The notes under the pieces: generated by a model | Told to the model about the DNA's origin: nothing | The model's database searches: none | The model's input: the letters and a program-made list of their open reading frames with translations, nothing else | In this document: positions 33,302-42,114 of the stretch, in pieces | Numbering within the stretch: the first letter of the stretch is position 1 | Layout of the letters: each line of letters starts with the position of its first letter | Made by a program: the position numbers and the translations under genes | From: Dehalococcoidia bacterium | GTDB taxonomy: Bacteria; Chloroflexota; Dehalococcoidia; E44-bin15 | Direction of reading: 5' to 3' | Assembly: GCA_041649635.1 (NCBI GenBank) | Contig: JBAZMV010000003.1 | Location: 1 to 64,000, forward strand | Length of the DNA stretch: 64,000 bases

Positions 33302-34516
33302 ATGGAAGAGATAAAGAACAACGCCGTCTCGGCCAATTCTACAGGACAGGCAGTGGAGCCCGATATATATACAAGGCACTGGTTCTGCGCCGCCCTGCTA
33401 CCTTCGGGAACAACATATCGCAAGGATGCGGAGTCCCCGGAATCTTTCAGGGATATATTAAACGATGCAGTTATCGCGTGGGTCGACTGCTGGACGGATG
33501 ACTTTGATAAGAACGCCATCGATGCAGCCGTACAGCTTGGCTTCAGCAAAGAGATGGTGGGGCCTCTGGTGAGCCAGACGCTTGAGAATTACCAGGACTT
33601 CGGCGTTGAGATGGGGATAAAGATGGCCTCGGTCCAGGTCAAGCAGTTCGATGTCACCATACACCCCCTGCTTCTTCTGATCAACAAGACGTTCATTTTG
33701 ACCATACACCCGCGCAGCATAGACCGCAGGTTCATGCGCCTGCGCAGATACGCCAACGCCTTCCTCAAGAAAATACCGATCGCCGCCGTCCCGGAGGACC
33801 GTATCACTATGCTCCTGCTGCGAATCACGGACGAAACCAATGAGAGGAACTTTGAGCACCTTCGTCAGATCGAGGACTATAGCGACGAGCTCAACAAGGA
33901 TATGATGGACCCGGCCACTCCGCGGGAGACGCTCGGGCCGAAGATCTACGAGATGAAGCATGCCCTGGTGGTCTATCTGAACGCACTGTGGCAGACCGTC
34001 GATGTCTTTCATGCCCTGCGTTACGGAGACGCCGATCTCATAACTGATAACGTGCGCCTCCTGCACCGTATGAGCCTGCAGGCCGATGACGTCAACCATC
34101 AAATCTCACTGGCCGAGCACATGTCGGACGTGATGGCGTCGGGGCTCGAGGTGTTGCAGACGATATACAATAACCAGCTCCAGGCGCTGAACAACAGACT
34201 GGCGCGCGTGATGGCCTATCTCACGGTGGCCGGCACGGCCCTGCTGGTGCCTAACACCATAGCCACGATAATGAGCAGCTCCGCTTTCGATTTGCAGACG
34301 GAGGACATGTGGTGGTATATCGTGCTCTTGGCGGGGTCGACCATCATATCTACATATCTGGTATGGCTCTGGGTCAGGAAGCTGGGCTGGACGCGCGGAA
34401 TGGACGTAAGCGTGAAGGAGTTCGGCAAAGCGGCTGGGCCGGCGGCTCAGAAACGATCCGTGCGTAAAAGAATCAAGGTGAAAAAGCGTCAGCGGCCTGC
34501 TGCAGCAAGCCAGTAG
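33302..34516 (+). CDS. CorA-like membrane protein lacking the GMN motif
   Basis: The 404-residue protein has the CorA layout: a cytosolic alpha/beta then helical N-terminal region and two C-terminal membrane helices (about residues 300-328 and 335-357). The long helix before them has the typical LLHRMSLQADDVNHQISLAEHM heptads. The magnesium-filter motif GMN, normally at the end of the first membrane helix, is absent: the sequence there reads LLVPNTIATIMSSSAF. A basic tail (KKRQRPAAASQ) ends the protein. It may carry a different ion or act as a non-selective channel. Monocistronic. Confidence 0.8.
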   Translation: MEEIKNNAVSANSTGQAVEPDIYTRHWFCAALLPSGTTYRKDAESPESFRDILNDAVIAWVDCWTDDFDKNAIDAAVQLGFSKEMVGPLVSQTLENYQDFGVEMGIKMASVQVKQFDVTIHPLLLLINKTFILTIHPRSIDRRFMRLRRYANAFLKKIPIAAVPEDRITMLLLRITDETNERNFEHLRQIEDYSDELNKDMMDPATPRETLGPKIYEMKHALVVYLNALWQTVDVFHALRYGDADLITDNVRLLHRMSLQADDVNHQISLAEHMSDVMASGLEVLQTIYNNQLQALNNRLARVMAYLTVAGTALLVPNTIATIMSSSAFDLQTEDMWWYIVLLAGSTIISTYLVWLWVRKLGWTRGMDVSVKEFGKAAGPAAQKRSVRKRIKVKKRQRPAAASQ

Positions 34517-34543
34517 TAGCTGCGATTTCTTCGACGATCTCTT

Positions 34544-35674
34544 CTAGTCCCTTAACACCCGCGCCAGTATCGGATTCGATGTCATCACCAGCGACGGCTC
34601 CAACCGATATTTCGCGCCGTCGAAGAGTAATGATCCTTCCCGCGACAGCCTGTCAAGCCTTGCCAGTAGGCGACGAATGTTTTCCTGTCCATGCCGCCTG
34701 GTAAACTCGTCGATGTCGAGCCCTTCCTCCAGCAGCCGCAGACGCAGCATGGCCTCCTCAGCCGCCTTCTCCTCTGCATTTAGCTCCTCGATTTCCTCGA
34801 CGACTCCCGCCGGATTCTCGAGATAAGACTTAAGGTCGGCGCGGTTCTTGAAACGTTTGCCCCCCAGGTGCGAGGCCGCCGCCGGCCCGAGGCCGAGGTA
34901 CTCGCCGCCGCGCCAGTAGTTCAGATTGTGCAGACACTCGCGTCCGGCGGCGGCGAAGTTGGATATCTCGTAATGGATGAACCCAGAGCCGATAAGCAAC
35001 GACCGCGCCGATTCGAACAGCTCGGCCTGCTCGTCGTCCGACGGCAGGTTTGCCGGCGGGTTCTGAGCCAGCGGAGTTCCTTTCTCCAGCGAAAGGCAGT
35101 ACAGCGAGAGATGGGCGATACCGAGCGATATCAGCCTGTCGATCGAGTTATGCAGCGAGTCCCATGTCTGGCCGGGAAGACCGGCGATAAGGTCTACTGA
35201 AACATTCCTGAAGCCGATACTCTTTGCCAATTCGATCGCGGCGACCGCCTGCTCCGCGTTATGAATCCTGCCGACAGCTTTAAGCTCGTCATCTGAGAGC
35301 GACTGTACGCCTATCGATATGCGGTTGAACCCCGAGAGCAGCGCCGCCGCAAGAAAATCTTCGGTAGCCGATTCAGGGTTGGCCTCAAAGGTAGCTTCCT
35401 CAAGCCGCGATAGATCAAATGCCCGGCGCAGCCCTTCGATAAGTCTCTTCAGACTATGGGCACCGAGGATACTCGGAGTGCCGCCTCCGAGGTATAGCGT
35501 ATGGAACGACAGATGACCGTACGCCCCGCATTCGGCAAGCACCGCATCGACATATGATTCGATATTTCCTAACCGCGACGGTACGGAGTAGAAATCGCAG
35601 TACGCGCACTTCTCTACACAAAACGGCACATGGACATAAAGCCCGGTCAAATATACGCCTCCGTTGATAGACAT
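34544..35674 (-). CDS. hemW: HemW-like radical SAM protein (heme chaperone)
   Basis: The 376-residue protein shows YVHVPFCVEKCAYCDFYS (about residues 13-30), the CxxxCxxC iron-sulfur motif in the HemW context, then LYLGGGTPSIL and NRISIGVQSLSDDELK, SAM-binding and barrel motifs. The C-terminal HemW domain has NYWRGGEYLGLGPAAASHL. HemW binds heme and hands it to target proteins; older annotations call it oxygen-independent coproporphyrinogen oxidase. No heme pathway gene is adjacent. It is convergent with the CorA-like gene and divergent from the lysine aminomutase operon. Confidence 0.9.
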   Translation of the reverse strand: MSINGGVYLTGLYVHVPFCVEKCAYCDFYSVPSRLGNIESYVDAVLAECGAYGHLSFHTLYLGGGTPSILGAHSLKRLIEGLRRAFDLSRLEEATFEANPESATEDFLAAALLSGFNRISIGVQSLSDDELKAVGRIHNAEQAVAAIELAKSIGFRNVSVDLIAGLPGQTWDSLHNSIDRLISLGIAHLSLYCLSLEKGTPLAQNPPANLPSDDEQAELFESARSLLIGSGFIHYEISNFAAAGRECLHNLNYWRGGEYLGLGPAAASHLGGKRFKNRADLKSYLENPAGVVEEIEELNAEEKAAEEAMLRLRLLEEGLDIDEFTRRHGQENIRRLLARLDRLSREGSLLFDGAKYRLEPSLVMTSNPILARVLRD

Positions 35675-35812
35675 CTCATTGCCTTATTATCCGGCCGTCA
35701 GACCAGCGTTGCAACCGTAATCGACTGCTATATCAGTCAATATAAAAAACGACGTAAATCGGCCTTAGGAAAAATACATTTTAAATTGTGGATAAATTGC
35801 CCTGAAAACCTA

Positions 35813-35841
35813 TTGACAAGCGAGAAAAAATGGCCTACATT
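35813..35841 (+). promoter_or_regulatory. Promoter of the lysine aminomutase operon
   Basis: TTGACA (35813-35818), a 17-base spacer and TACATT (35836-35841). The start codon lies 116 bases downstream, leaving a leader of about 110 bases that holds a strong hairpin. Confidence 0.7.
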
Positions 35842-35887
35842 TGTGACAGAATAAAGTGATTAATTTGATGGAAGAATAATTTGAGTG

Positions 35888-35907
35888 CGGAGTGTTGTGT
35901 CACTCCG
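35888..35907 (+). promoter_or_regulatory. Leader hairpin, possible attenuator
   Basis: CGGAGTG and CACTCCG form a 7-bp stem with a six-base loop, followed by a T-rich stretch (TTTGTGTTT). It lies between the promoter and the start codon of the aminomutase gene and may terminate or pause transcription. No riboswitch class was recognised. Confidence 0.45.
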
Positions 35908-35957
35908 TTTGTGTTTAGAAGAAAGCAAAAACCGGAAACTACAGATAAGGAAGGAAG

Positions 35958-37286
35958 ATGAAGACGAATACAGTGTCAGGAGCAGAGACAGAAGTCTCAA
36001 GCATACTGGAGGAGGAACCTCCACACCAGTCCTTCTCCCAGAAGGAAGAGGAGGATCCTCCAGGCCGAATCCCGTCCGAACAAGGGCGGAGGTTCTTCGC
36101 CAATGTGTCCGAAAGCAATTGGAACAACTGGACATGGCATTTCCGCAATAGGATCACTACGGTTGGACAGCTCTCCAGCCTGATTCCCTTGACGGCTGAA
36201 GAGCAGGGTAAGTTGAAACAGGTAGCGCAGAAGTATCCGCTCTCTATTACTCCTTATTACTTTTCGCTGATTAATCCCTTTGACACAGAAGACCCCATAA
36301 TGAAACAGGCTGTGCCTTCGTTTCAAGAGATATCCATGAACGATATCGGTTATGAGGATCCTCTGGCGGAACAGAGGGAATCCGTCATGCCCGGCCTCGT
36401 ACACCGGTATCCCGACCGCGTACTCATGGTGCTGACCGACATATGTCCCATGCTGTGCCGCCATTGCACCAGGAAGAGGGAGTGGCACAACGGCGGCTGG
36501 GTCCGCAGCAACGAAGAGATCGACGCGATGATCGGGTACATCCGCGGCAACAAGACCGTGAGAGATGTAGTCATCTCCGGCGGCGACCCGCTGACACTAT
36601 CGACGAAGCGTTTGGAGAAAGTCATCGCCAAACTGAGACAGATCGACCACGTCGAGATAATACGTATCGGCTCACGGTTCCCCGTGGTGTTGCCGCAGCG
36701 AATCGACGACGAGTTGTGCGAGATGCTTTCCAAATACGGCCCTATCTGGCTTAACACCCACTTCAACCACCCGCGCGAGATAACGCCGGAGGCCGCTAAG
36801 GCCTGCGACCGTCTGCTGCGCGCCGGCGTGCCGGTGAACAACCAGTCTGTTCTGCTCAAGGGCATAAACGACACTGTGGAGACACAACTGAAACTGTGCC
36901 ACGCGCTTCTGAAGATAAAAGTGCGTCCGTACTACCTGTACCAGTGCGACGAGGTACAGGGCACGGAGCACCTGCGCACACCCGTAGAGACCGGGTTGAA
37001 GATACTGGAAGGAATGCGCGGACACACCTCCGGATTGGCCGTCCCAACCTTCGTGATCGACCTTCCCGATGGCGGCGGCAAGATACCGTTGCAGCCTAAC
37101 TACGTGATGTCTTTCAATGACGATGGGTTTCTGCTTAGGAACTATCAGGGCCATATCTTCCAGTACCGGAATCCCAAGGGCAAGTCCGGCAACGGGAACG
37201 GCCACAAGAACGGAAAGCGGAAAAACGGCTCGTCCCATCAGCATTCTGAGAAGGCATTACAAATGGCTCTGCCAGTAGGTGCCTGA
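35958..37286 (+). CDS. kamA: Lysine 2,3-aminomutase (radical SAM, KamA family)
   Basis: The 442-residue enzyme has CPMLCRHCTRKREWHNGG (about residues 161-178), the radical SAM CxxxCxxC motif in the exact KamA context, then VVISGGDPLTLSTKRLE. LPDGGGKIPLQPNY holds conserved residues of the PLP/substrate region. It interconverts L-lysine and beta-lysine using SAM, PLP and a 4Fe-4S cluster. The N-terminal 50 and C-terminal 35 residues are low-complexity additions. It overlaps the next gene by 8 bases and heads a four-gene operon with two ATP-grasp ligases and an acetyltransferase, which points to a biosynthetic rather than fermentative use of beta-lysine. A relative acting on glutamate cannot be excluded. 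Confidence 0.9.
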   Translation: MKTNTVSGAETEVSSILEEEPPHQSFSQKEEEDPPGRIPSEQGRRFFANVSESNWNNWTWHFRNRITTVGQLSSLIPLTAEEQGKLKQVAQKYPLSITPYYFSLINPFDTEDPIMKQAVPSFQEISMNDIGYEDPLAEQRESVMPGLVHRYPDRVLMVLTDICPMLCRHCTRKREWHNGGWVRSNEEIDAMIGYIRGNKTVRDVVISGGDPLTLSTKRLEKVIAKLRQIDHVEIIRIGSRFPVVLPQRIDDELCEMLSKYGPIWLNTHFNHPREITPEAAKACDRLLRAGVPVNNQSVLLKGINDTVETQLKLCHALLKIKVRPYYLYQCDEVQGTEHLRTPVETGLKILEGMRGHTSGLAVPTFVIDLPDGGGKIPLQPNYVMSFNDDGFLLRNYQGHIFQYRNPKGKSGNGNGHKNGKRKNGSSHQHSEKALQMALPVGA

Positions 37287-38301
37287 TTTGAGGATAGGGC
37301 TTGCATACGACCTCAAAGAGGCGGTGCGCAATGAGATCGGAACCTCCGGCGCAGACGACCGTCTTGAAGAATACGACTCGCAGGAAACGGTTGATGCCCT
37401 GGCCGACGCCATAAGTTCGCTGGGGCATCAGGTTCTCCCCCTCGGCGGCGGGAAAGAGTTCATCGGTAATATCCTGCGTGAACATGTCGAATTTGTCTTC
37501 AACATCGCCGAGGGCCGGGGCAGCTACAGGAGCAGGGAGGCCCAGATACCATCGATACTGGAAATGCTGTCCGTTCCATATTTTGGTTCCGATCCGCAAT
37601 GCCTGGCCGTATGTCTGGATAAGCCGCTGACCAAGACAATAGTATCGAACGCGGGCATAAGCACCCCCAATTGGAGAGTAGTCTCGAACAGAGAGGATAT
37701 GGAATATATCGACTGGAAAGGCTTTCGTTTTCCCGCTTTCGTAAAACCGGCATATGAGGGCTCCAGCAAGGGCATTCTCGGCGGCTGCAGGGTAACGGAA
37801 CAAAAGATGATACGGGAACCTGTGATAAATCTGCTCGAACGCTACAACCAGCCGGTTCTGATTGAGGAATATATCGACGGCGATGAAGTTACTGTCGGCA
37901 TAGTAGGTAACCATCCGCCCGCAATAGTGGGAATCATGAGGGTAGCACCCCGTCAAAAAACGGACCATTTTATATACTCGCTGGAGGTCAAGCGCGATTG
38001 GGAGCGGCTGGTGGAATACGAATGTCCCGCCAAACTGAGCGAAGCCGCTATTCAAACCGTAACCGATGAGGCTTTGAAGATATTCAAAGTGCTCGGCTGC
38101 CGCGATATTTCCAGGGTCGACTTCAGGGTTAATGCTGAGGGTACTCCCTTCTTTCTGGAGATAAATCCGCTGCCGGGGCTTAATCCCCACAGCGGGGATT
38201 TGCCGATAATGGCGGGTAAGATGGGATATAAATATCAGGAACTTATCGCGGCAGCGCTGAACGCCGCCTTGTCGAGGTACCCTGAATGTGCGCTAAAGTA
38301 G
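37279..38301 (+). CDS. ATP-grasp ligase 1, D-Ala-D-Ala ligase family
   Basis: The 340-residue protein starts at GTG 37279, inside the end of kamA. ATP-grasp motifs are FVKPAYEGSSKGI (about residues 154-166), VLIEEYIDGDEVTVG (about 193-207) and PFFLEINPLPGLNPHSG (about 288-304), whose Glu and Asn bind Mg-ATP. HVEFVFNIAEGRGSYRSR matches the N-terminal acceptor region of Ddl enzymes. It should join a carboxylate to an amine through an acyl phosphate. Because it sits with kamA and a second ATP-grasp gene and no mur genes are near, the substrate is more likely beta-lysine or another amino acid than D-alanine; this is inference. Confidence 0.85.
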   Translation: MPDLRIGLAYDLKEAVRNEIGTSGADDRLEEYDSQETVDALADAISSLGHQVLPLGGGKEFIGNILREHVEFVFNIAEGRGSYRSREAQIPSILEMLSVPYFGSDPQCLAVCLDKPLTKTIVSNAGISTPNWRVVSNREDMEYIDWKGFRFPAFVKPAYEGSSKGILGGCRVTEQKMIREPVINLLERYNQPVLIEEYIDGDEVTVGIVGNHPPAIVGIMRVAPRQKTDHFIYSLEVKRDWERLVEYECPAKLSEAAIQTVTDEALKIFKVLGCRDISRVDFRVNAEGTPFFLEINPLPGLNPHSGDLPIMAGKMGYKYQELIAAALNAALSRYPECALK

Positions 38302-39293
38302 CTATAGTCTATAATCAGCCGGAACGCAGCCGATATGCCGACATGGGCGAGGGGGCTGCCATCGCGGGTGTGCTCGAAGAAGTTGACGCCGTTGAAAAAG
38401 CCCTGGCAGAACTCGGGTACGATTGTTTCCGCGTTCCTTTATCACCTCCGATGAATCGTGTCCGCGATATCATAAGTAACCTTAAAGCCGAGCTGGTTTT
38501 CAACCTGTTTGAAGGGTTCGACGGGCAGCCGGAAACAGAGGCTGCAATCGCTGGAATGCTTTCGGAAACACGCCTTCCTTTTACTGGCTGCACGGCTGAC
38601 GCGATAAGGCTGTGCACCGACAAGATCAGGGTCAAGGATATCCTCGCGGCTAACGGCATAAAAGCACCCCGTCACCTGCTCGTCAGCGGCAAACCGCCCC
38701 CTTCATTCGATTTAACGTTCCCCTGCATCGTTAAGACACGCTCCGAGCACGCTAGCCACGGCATGTCGGAGGACAGCGTAGTACATAATATGAGGCAGCT
38801 TGAGATCCAGTCGGCGAAGGTGAGTTGCCTCTTCGGCGGCGAGGCCCTGGTCGAGGAATACGCGGACGGCAGGGAGTTCAACGCCCTCGTTATGGGTAAA
38901 AGCAAGACAGAAGTATTCCCCATATCCGAGATTATATTCACCACACCGGAAGGCAAACCTCGCATATTGACCTATGCCTCAAAATGGGATCCCGAGAACG
39001 ACTACTACAATTGCGCCTCACGCCAATGCCCGGCCGAGGTGGAAGAAGAAATCAGGCGCGCCGTCGCGGACATGACCCTGTCGGTTTTTAATTTGTGCAT
39101 CGGGTCGGGCTACGCGCGCGTGGATTTCCGAGAAGATTCTCGGGGAACGCTTAATGTCATCGATGTAAACCCAAATCCCGACATCTCCCCTGATGCCGGA
39201 GCCGCCTGTCAGGCCGAGGTATCCGGGCTCTCGTACAACCAGTTCATAGAGCGTATCATCAGCATCGCCGTAGAGGAGTCGCATGGCAACTAG
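38286..39293 (+). CDS. ATP-grasp ligase 2, D-Ala-D-Ala ligase-like
   Basis: The 335-residue protein overlaps the first ligase by 16 bases. It has AELVFNLFEGFDGQPETEA (N-terminal acceptor region, with the Glu typical of Ddl-like ligases), FPCIVKTRSEHASHG (the glycine-rich ATP loop), ALVEEYADGREFNALV and LNVIDVNPNPDISPDAG, where Asp-x-Asn replaces the usual Glu-x-Asn of the metal-binding end. It is divergent from ligase 1, so the two probably act on different substrates or in sequence to build a short peptide-like product. Cytosolic. Confidence 0.85.
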   Translation: MCAKVAIVYNQPERSRYADMGEGAAIAGVLEEVDAVEKALAELGYDCFRVPLSPPMNRVRDIISNLKAELVFNLFEGFDGQPETEAAIAGMLSETRLPFTGCTADAIRLCTDKIRVKDILAANGIKAPRHLLVSGKPPPSFDLTFPCIVKTRSEHASHGMSEDSVVHNMRQLEIQSAKVSCLFGGEALVEEYADGREFNALVMGKSKTEVFPISEIIFTTPEGKPRILTYASKWDPENDYYNCASRQCPAEVEEEIRRAVADMTLSVFNLCIGSGYARVDFREDSRGTLNVIDVNPNPDISPDAGAACQAEVSGLSYNQFIERIISIAVEESHGN

Positions 39294-39762
39294 AATCAGG
39301 AAAATGGCGAAGCGGGATAAGGCCTCGCTCATGAGCATACTGCGCGACACCCCGGAGTTCACCCCACCCGAGGTTGTTATCGCAGAGGAGCTCATAGACA
39401 GCTATCTCGACGACCCTATAGGCTCCGGTTACAGGATACTTGTCGCTGAAGAAGCTTCCTCCGTCTGCGGCTACATATGCTACGGGCCGACGCCGCTGAC
39501 GCAGGGAACATGGGACCTCTACTGGGCCGCCGTCTCTCGCAAGATGCGCGGCAAGGGTATCGGAAAAGCGCTGTGGGAGAAAGCCGAGGACGATATCAAG
39601 GATGACGGCGGCAGGCTGGCTGTCATCGAGACGTCTTCAAAACCCAACTACGAACAGACAAGGCGCTTCCATGAATCCAGGGGATACGAGAATGTGGGAC
39701 GCATCGCTGATTTCTACTCGCCGGGCGATGACATGCTGATCTACGTTAAGCGTCTGAAGTAG
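39283..39762 (+). CDS. GNAT family N-acetyltransferase
   Basis: The 159-residue protein has the acetyl-CoA binding motif VSRKMRGKGIGKALWEKAE (about residues 84-102, with R-x-x-G-x-G) and the C-terminal NYEQTRRFHESRGYENVG. The start overlaps the end of ligase 2 by 11 bases and has AGAGGAG upstream. In the acetyl-beta-lysine osmolyte pathway an acetyltransferase (AblB) follows the aminomutase; this one is shorter than AblB and not obviously orthologous, but the pairing suggests it acetylates the operon product, or confers self-protection. Confidence 0.85.
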   Translation: MATRIRKMAKRDKASLMSILRDTPEFTPPEVVIAEELIDSYLDDPIGSGYRILVAEEASSVCGYICYGPTPLTQGTWDLYWAAVSRKMRGKGIGKALWEKAEDDIKDDGGRLAVIETSSKPNYEQTRRFHESRGYENVGRIADFYSPGDDMLIYVKRLK

Positions 39763-39800
39763 AGAATAGCGCTTAATCGATAATCACGAGAAAAACTGCC

Positions 39801-40007
39801 TTATCGTATCCACCTCCGCCCCGTGTCTCTGCTGCTTCCCTTGCGGAATCTGGCCCACCCCTTGCCCTGCGCCAGTTTCTGAATTTTCGCGCCCCCGCAT
39901 TGCGGGCATGCACTCGGACCTCTACGCCCAAAGCTTCCCTGCCAGCGGCTGCCGCAATCGGCACAAAACAAATTCTCGCGATAAACCCATTGTGCACGCC
40001 CCTTAAT
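39801..40007 (-). pseudogene. Zinc-ribbon frame without a normal start
   Basis: Minus-strand frame reading VYRENLFCADCGSRWQGSF, then ACPQCGGAKIQKL, then a basic tail before TAA. The two CxxC pairs are a clear zinc ribbon. No ATG, GTG or TTG with a ribosome binding site precedes it and an in-frame stop lies just upstream; ATT at 40007 or an internal TTG would be the only starts. It is either a decayed gene or one with a rare start codon. It fills most of the gap between the acetyltransferase and the next gene. Confidence 0.4.
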
Positions 40008-40066
40008 TTTTGATAATCAGGTGTGAAACAGGCCGACCCACGGGTCGTGAAAATTGAACGTTTCTT

Positions 40067-40303
40067 CTACTTAACCAGCTTCGCTGCAATACCATTGAAC
40101 AGCAGAAGATTGCCGCACTGGTTGCAGGTAACGGGTATTACAGGAATAATGGGTGACCCGGCGGCATTATTTTGAAACTCTCTTAACTCAAACACCTTAT
40201 CGACTACAGCCCAGTCATTGGCGCCGCAGAATTTGCAGCTCTTGGGCGTATATGGCATCTTGTTCAAATGTGCCACGACTTCCTTGCTATCAATATCGCT
40301 CAC
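40067..40303 (-). CDS. Zinc-ribbon hypothetical protein, 78 aa, GTG start
   Basis: CKFCGAND and VTCNQCGNLLLF supply two CxxC pairs about 40 residues apart. The GTG at 40303 is preferred over an upstream ATG at 40348 because GGAGG stands 6 bases before the GTG. It reads SDIDSKEVVAHLNKMPYTPK at the N-terminus. Probably a small metal-binding protein; no role can be assigned. Confidence 0.6.
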   Translation of the reverse strand: MSDIDSKEVVAHLNKMPYTPKSCKFCGANDWAVVDKVFELREFQNNAAGSPIIPVIPVTCNQCGNLLLFNGIAAKLVK

Positions 40304-40630
40304 TATGTTCCTCCATGATTGCAGCATGATAACTCTTCTGAGTGCCATATTGTATATGATTCCGACAACTCAGTCAACACAAAGCCCAACGACCACCCCT
40401 AAACAGACAGTGCGAACAATGGCTGAAATTAATATCGATTAGGCCCAGTTGACGTTAACTTAGGCACAAGAGGAACTTCTCGTGTCGAGAGACGTGATGG
40501 ATTCACGAAAGATGAAGCCACTCTTTATGTAGACATCGCGGCGGGAGTCCATTGCGAAACTGCCGCCGCGATTCATCATGCTGGCCGTGAGCTATTTCTT
40601 AAATTACCCGAACTACTAAAGCCGAACCGC

Positions 40631-40936
40631 TCAGTTATTTTCAGGGCTTTGCGCTACTTCCGGCTCGGGAACCGCCGCCTGTACCCTGTTTGAACCGTCA
40701 GCTATCCTCGCCAGGAACTGCTTTCTCACGGCGCGGGCGGTCCAGCAGTTATGCTCATCGCTGTTCTTGGTCAGGCCGACCAGCGACGCCATATCATATA
40801 TCATGGCATCGATGGCACCGAGCTTGAACGACATTTCGTCGGAGTCGATGAAAACCTTCTCCCTGTAATCCGACCCCAAAAGTTTCCTGGCCTTCCATTC
40901 CAGAATAGTCTCAAACGCGCGATCAAGTTCCGTCAC
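40631..40936 (-). CDS. Hypothetical protein, 101 aa, GTG start
   Basis: No family was recognised. The protein is mainly helical (ELDRAFETILEWKARKLL), with a Pro/Glu-rich C-terminal tail. GTG at 40936 is chosen because AAGGGGG precedes it at good spacing; an upstream GTG at 40969 has a poorer site. No membrane segment. The 205 bases upstream are AT-rich and contain several TATAAT-like boxes but no pair I would call a promoter. Confidence 0.55.
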   Translation of the reverse strand: MTELDRAFETILEWKARKLLGSDYREKVFIDSDEMSFKLGAIDAMIYDMASLVGLTKNSDEHNCWTARAVRKQFLARIADGSNRVQAAVPEPEVAQSPENN

Positions 40937-41174
40937 TTTGCCAACCCCCTTATTATTTTTAGCAGACACCTGCTATCTACCCTTTATTTATATTGATATA
41001 ACTAATAAATATTATCGAGTGTAGCAACTATTGCTATATTATAATGACCCTTAATAGTTTTCTAATTGTATAATAGTCCGCCGTTCCGGTCAAGTGTTCT
41101 TTCATGAGATGAAGGAAATAAAACGCGACGACTAAGTATATCTTGAGACGCTATAACAACGGGTGCGGTCGGTT

Positions 41175-41954
41175 CTAATACAAATCTCTTCGGCTGTCCT
41201 TTAAGAAGGGAAACTGCCGGCGGGTTTTTTCGACCAAGTCGAGGTCGATATCGGCGGTGAGCAGCGCTTCCTCGTCGCCGGACTCGACAACATATCTACC
41301 CCACGGGTCCACTATCGCCGAGCAGCCGCCGAACTTCTCATCTTTAAACTCGCCGAGACAGTTGCAAGCCGCAATGAACATCTGGTTCTCTACAGCCCGC
41401 GTCAGAAGAAGCGTCTTCCAGTGCTCGATGCGGCGCACCGGCCACTCGGCGACCATCAGCACTATGCGCGCGCCGGAGAAGGCGTAGTGGCGGAAGACCT
41501 CCGGGAAACGTATATCGTAGCAGATGCTCAATCCGGTTGGCCCCCAGGGCGCATCCGCCGTGACGAAGCGCTCGCCGGGCGTGAGCCACTGCACCTCGTT
41601 CATCAGGGAAAAGAGATGCGTCTTGCTGTAGACGGCCAGGCACCGGCCCTCCGCATCGAAGAGAGGGAATGAATTATAGAACCTGCCTTCGCGCTCCTCG
41701 ATCATCGAACCGCCGATAGCGATCTTATGCTCGCGGGCCAGCTCGCTTGTTTGAGCGAAAATACCCTCGCCAACGCGAGCCGCGTATCGCTCCCGATGCT
41801 CCAGGTCGTAGCCGGAATGCCATAGCTCCGGGAAAAGCACAAGCGACGAGCCCCGTTTTGCCGCTTCGCGCGTCCACTCACGCACGCGTTCAACGTTAGC
41901 CTCGGGCCGGCCGCGCAGGACTTTCATCTGGCCGAGGGTAATAGTAATCTTCAT
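41175..41954 (-). CDS. Carbon-nitrogen hydrolase (nitrilase/omega-amidase family)
   Basis: The 259-residue protein carries the nitrilase triad: Glu in LVLFPELWHSGYDL (about residue 43), Lys in AVYSKTHLFS (about 112) and Cys in GLSICYDIRFPEVFRHY (about 146). The ICYDIRFPE context is that of omega-amidases and related amidases, which hydrolyse alpha-ketoglutaramate-like or carbamoyl substrates. Length is normal. Monocistronic, cytosolic. The exact substrate is not readable from sequence. Confidence 0.85.
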   Translation of the reverse strand: MKITITLGQMKVLRGRPEANVERVREWTREAAKRGSSLVLFPELWHSGYDLEHRERYAARVGEGIFAQTSELAREHKIAIGGSMIEEREGRFYNSFPLFDAEGRCLAVYSKTHLFSLMNEVQWLTPGERFVTADAPWGPTGLSICYDIRFPEVFRHYAFSGARIVLMVAEWPVRRIEHWKTLLLTRAVENQMFIAACNCLGEFKDEKFGGCSAIVDPWGRYVVESGDEEALLTADIDLDLVEKTRRQFPFLKDSRRDLY

Positions 41955-42114
41955 TGGTTATTCACATTCCGCGACTGGTAATTCAGAAATCGACTTTGGC
42001 TTAGACAACTGCTCAGGGGATATTACAACAACTCATACCCGAAAGCAACAGGCGAGGGCCATAGGGCGACACCCGCCTGCTGCGACATATCGGATAAGTT
42101 TAGTGAAACTCATC

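Noticed and set aside
40433..40693. Plus-strand frame of 86 codons (VDVNLGTRGTSRVERRDGF...)
   Set aside because: It has no start codon or ribosome site, overlaps a better-supported minus-strand gene, and matches no family I recognise. A gene fragment remains possible.
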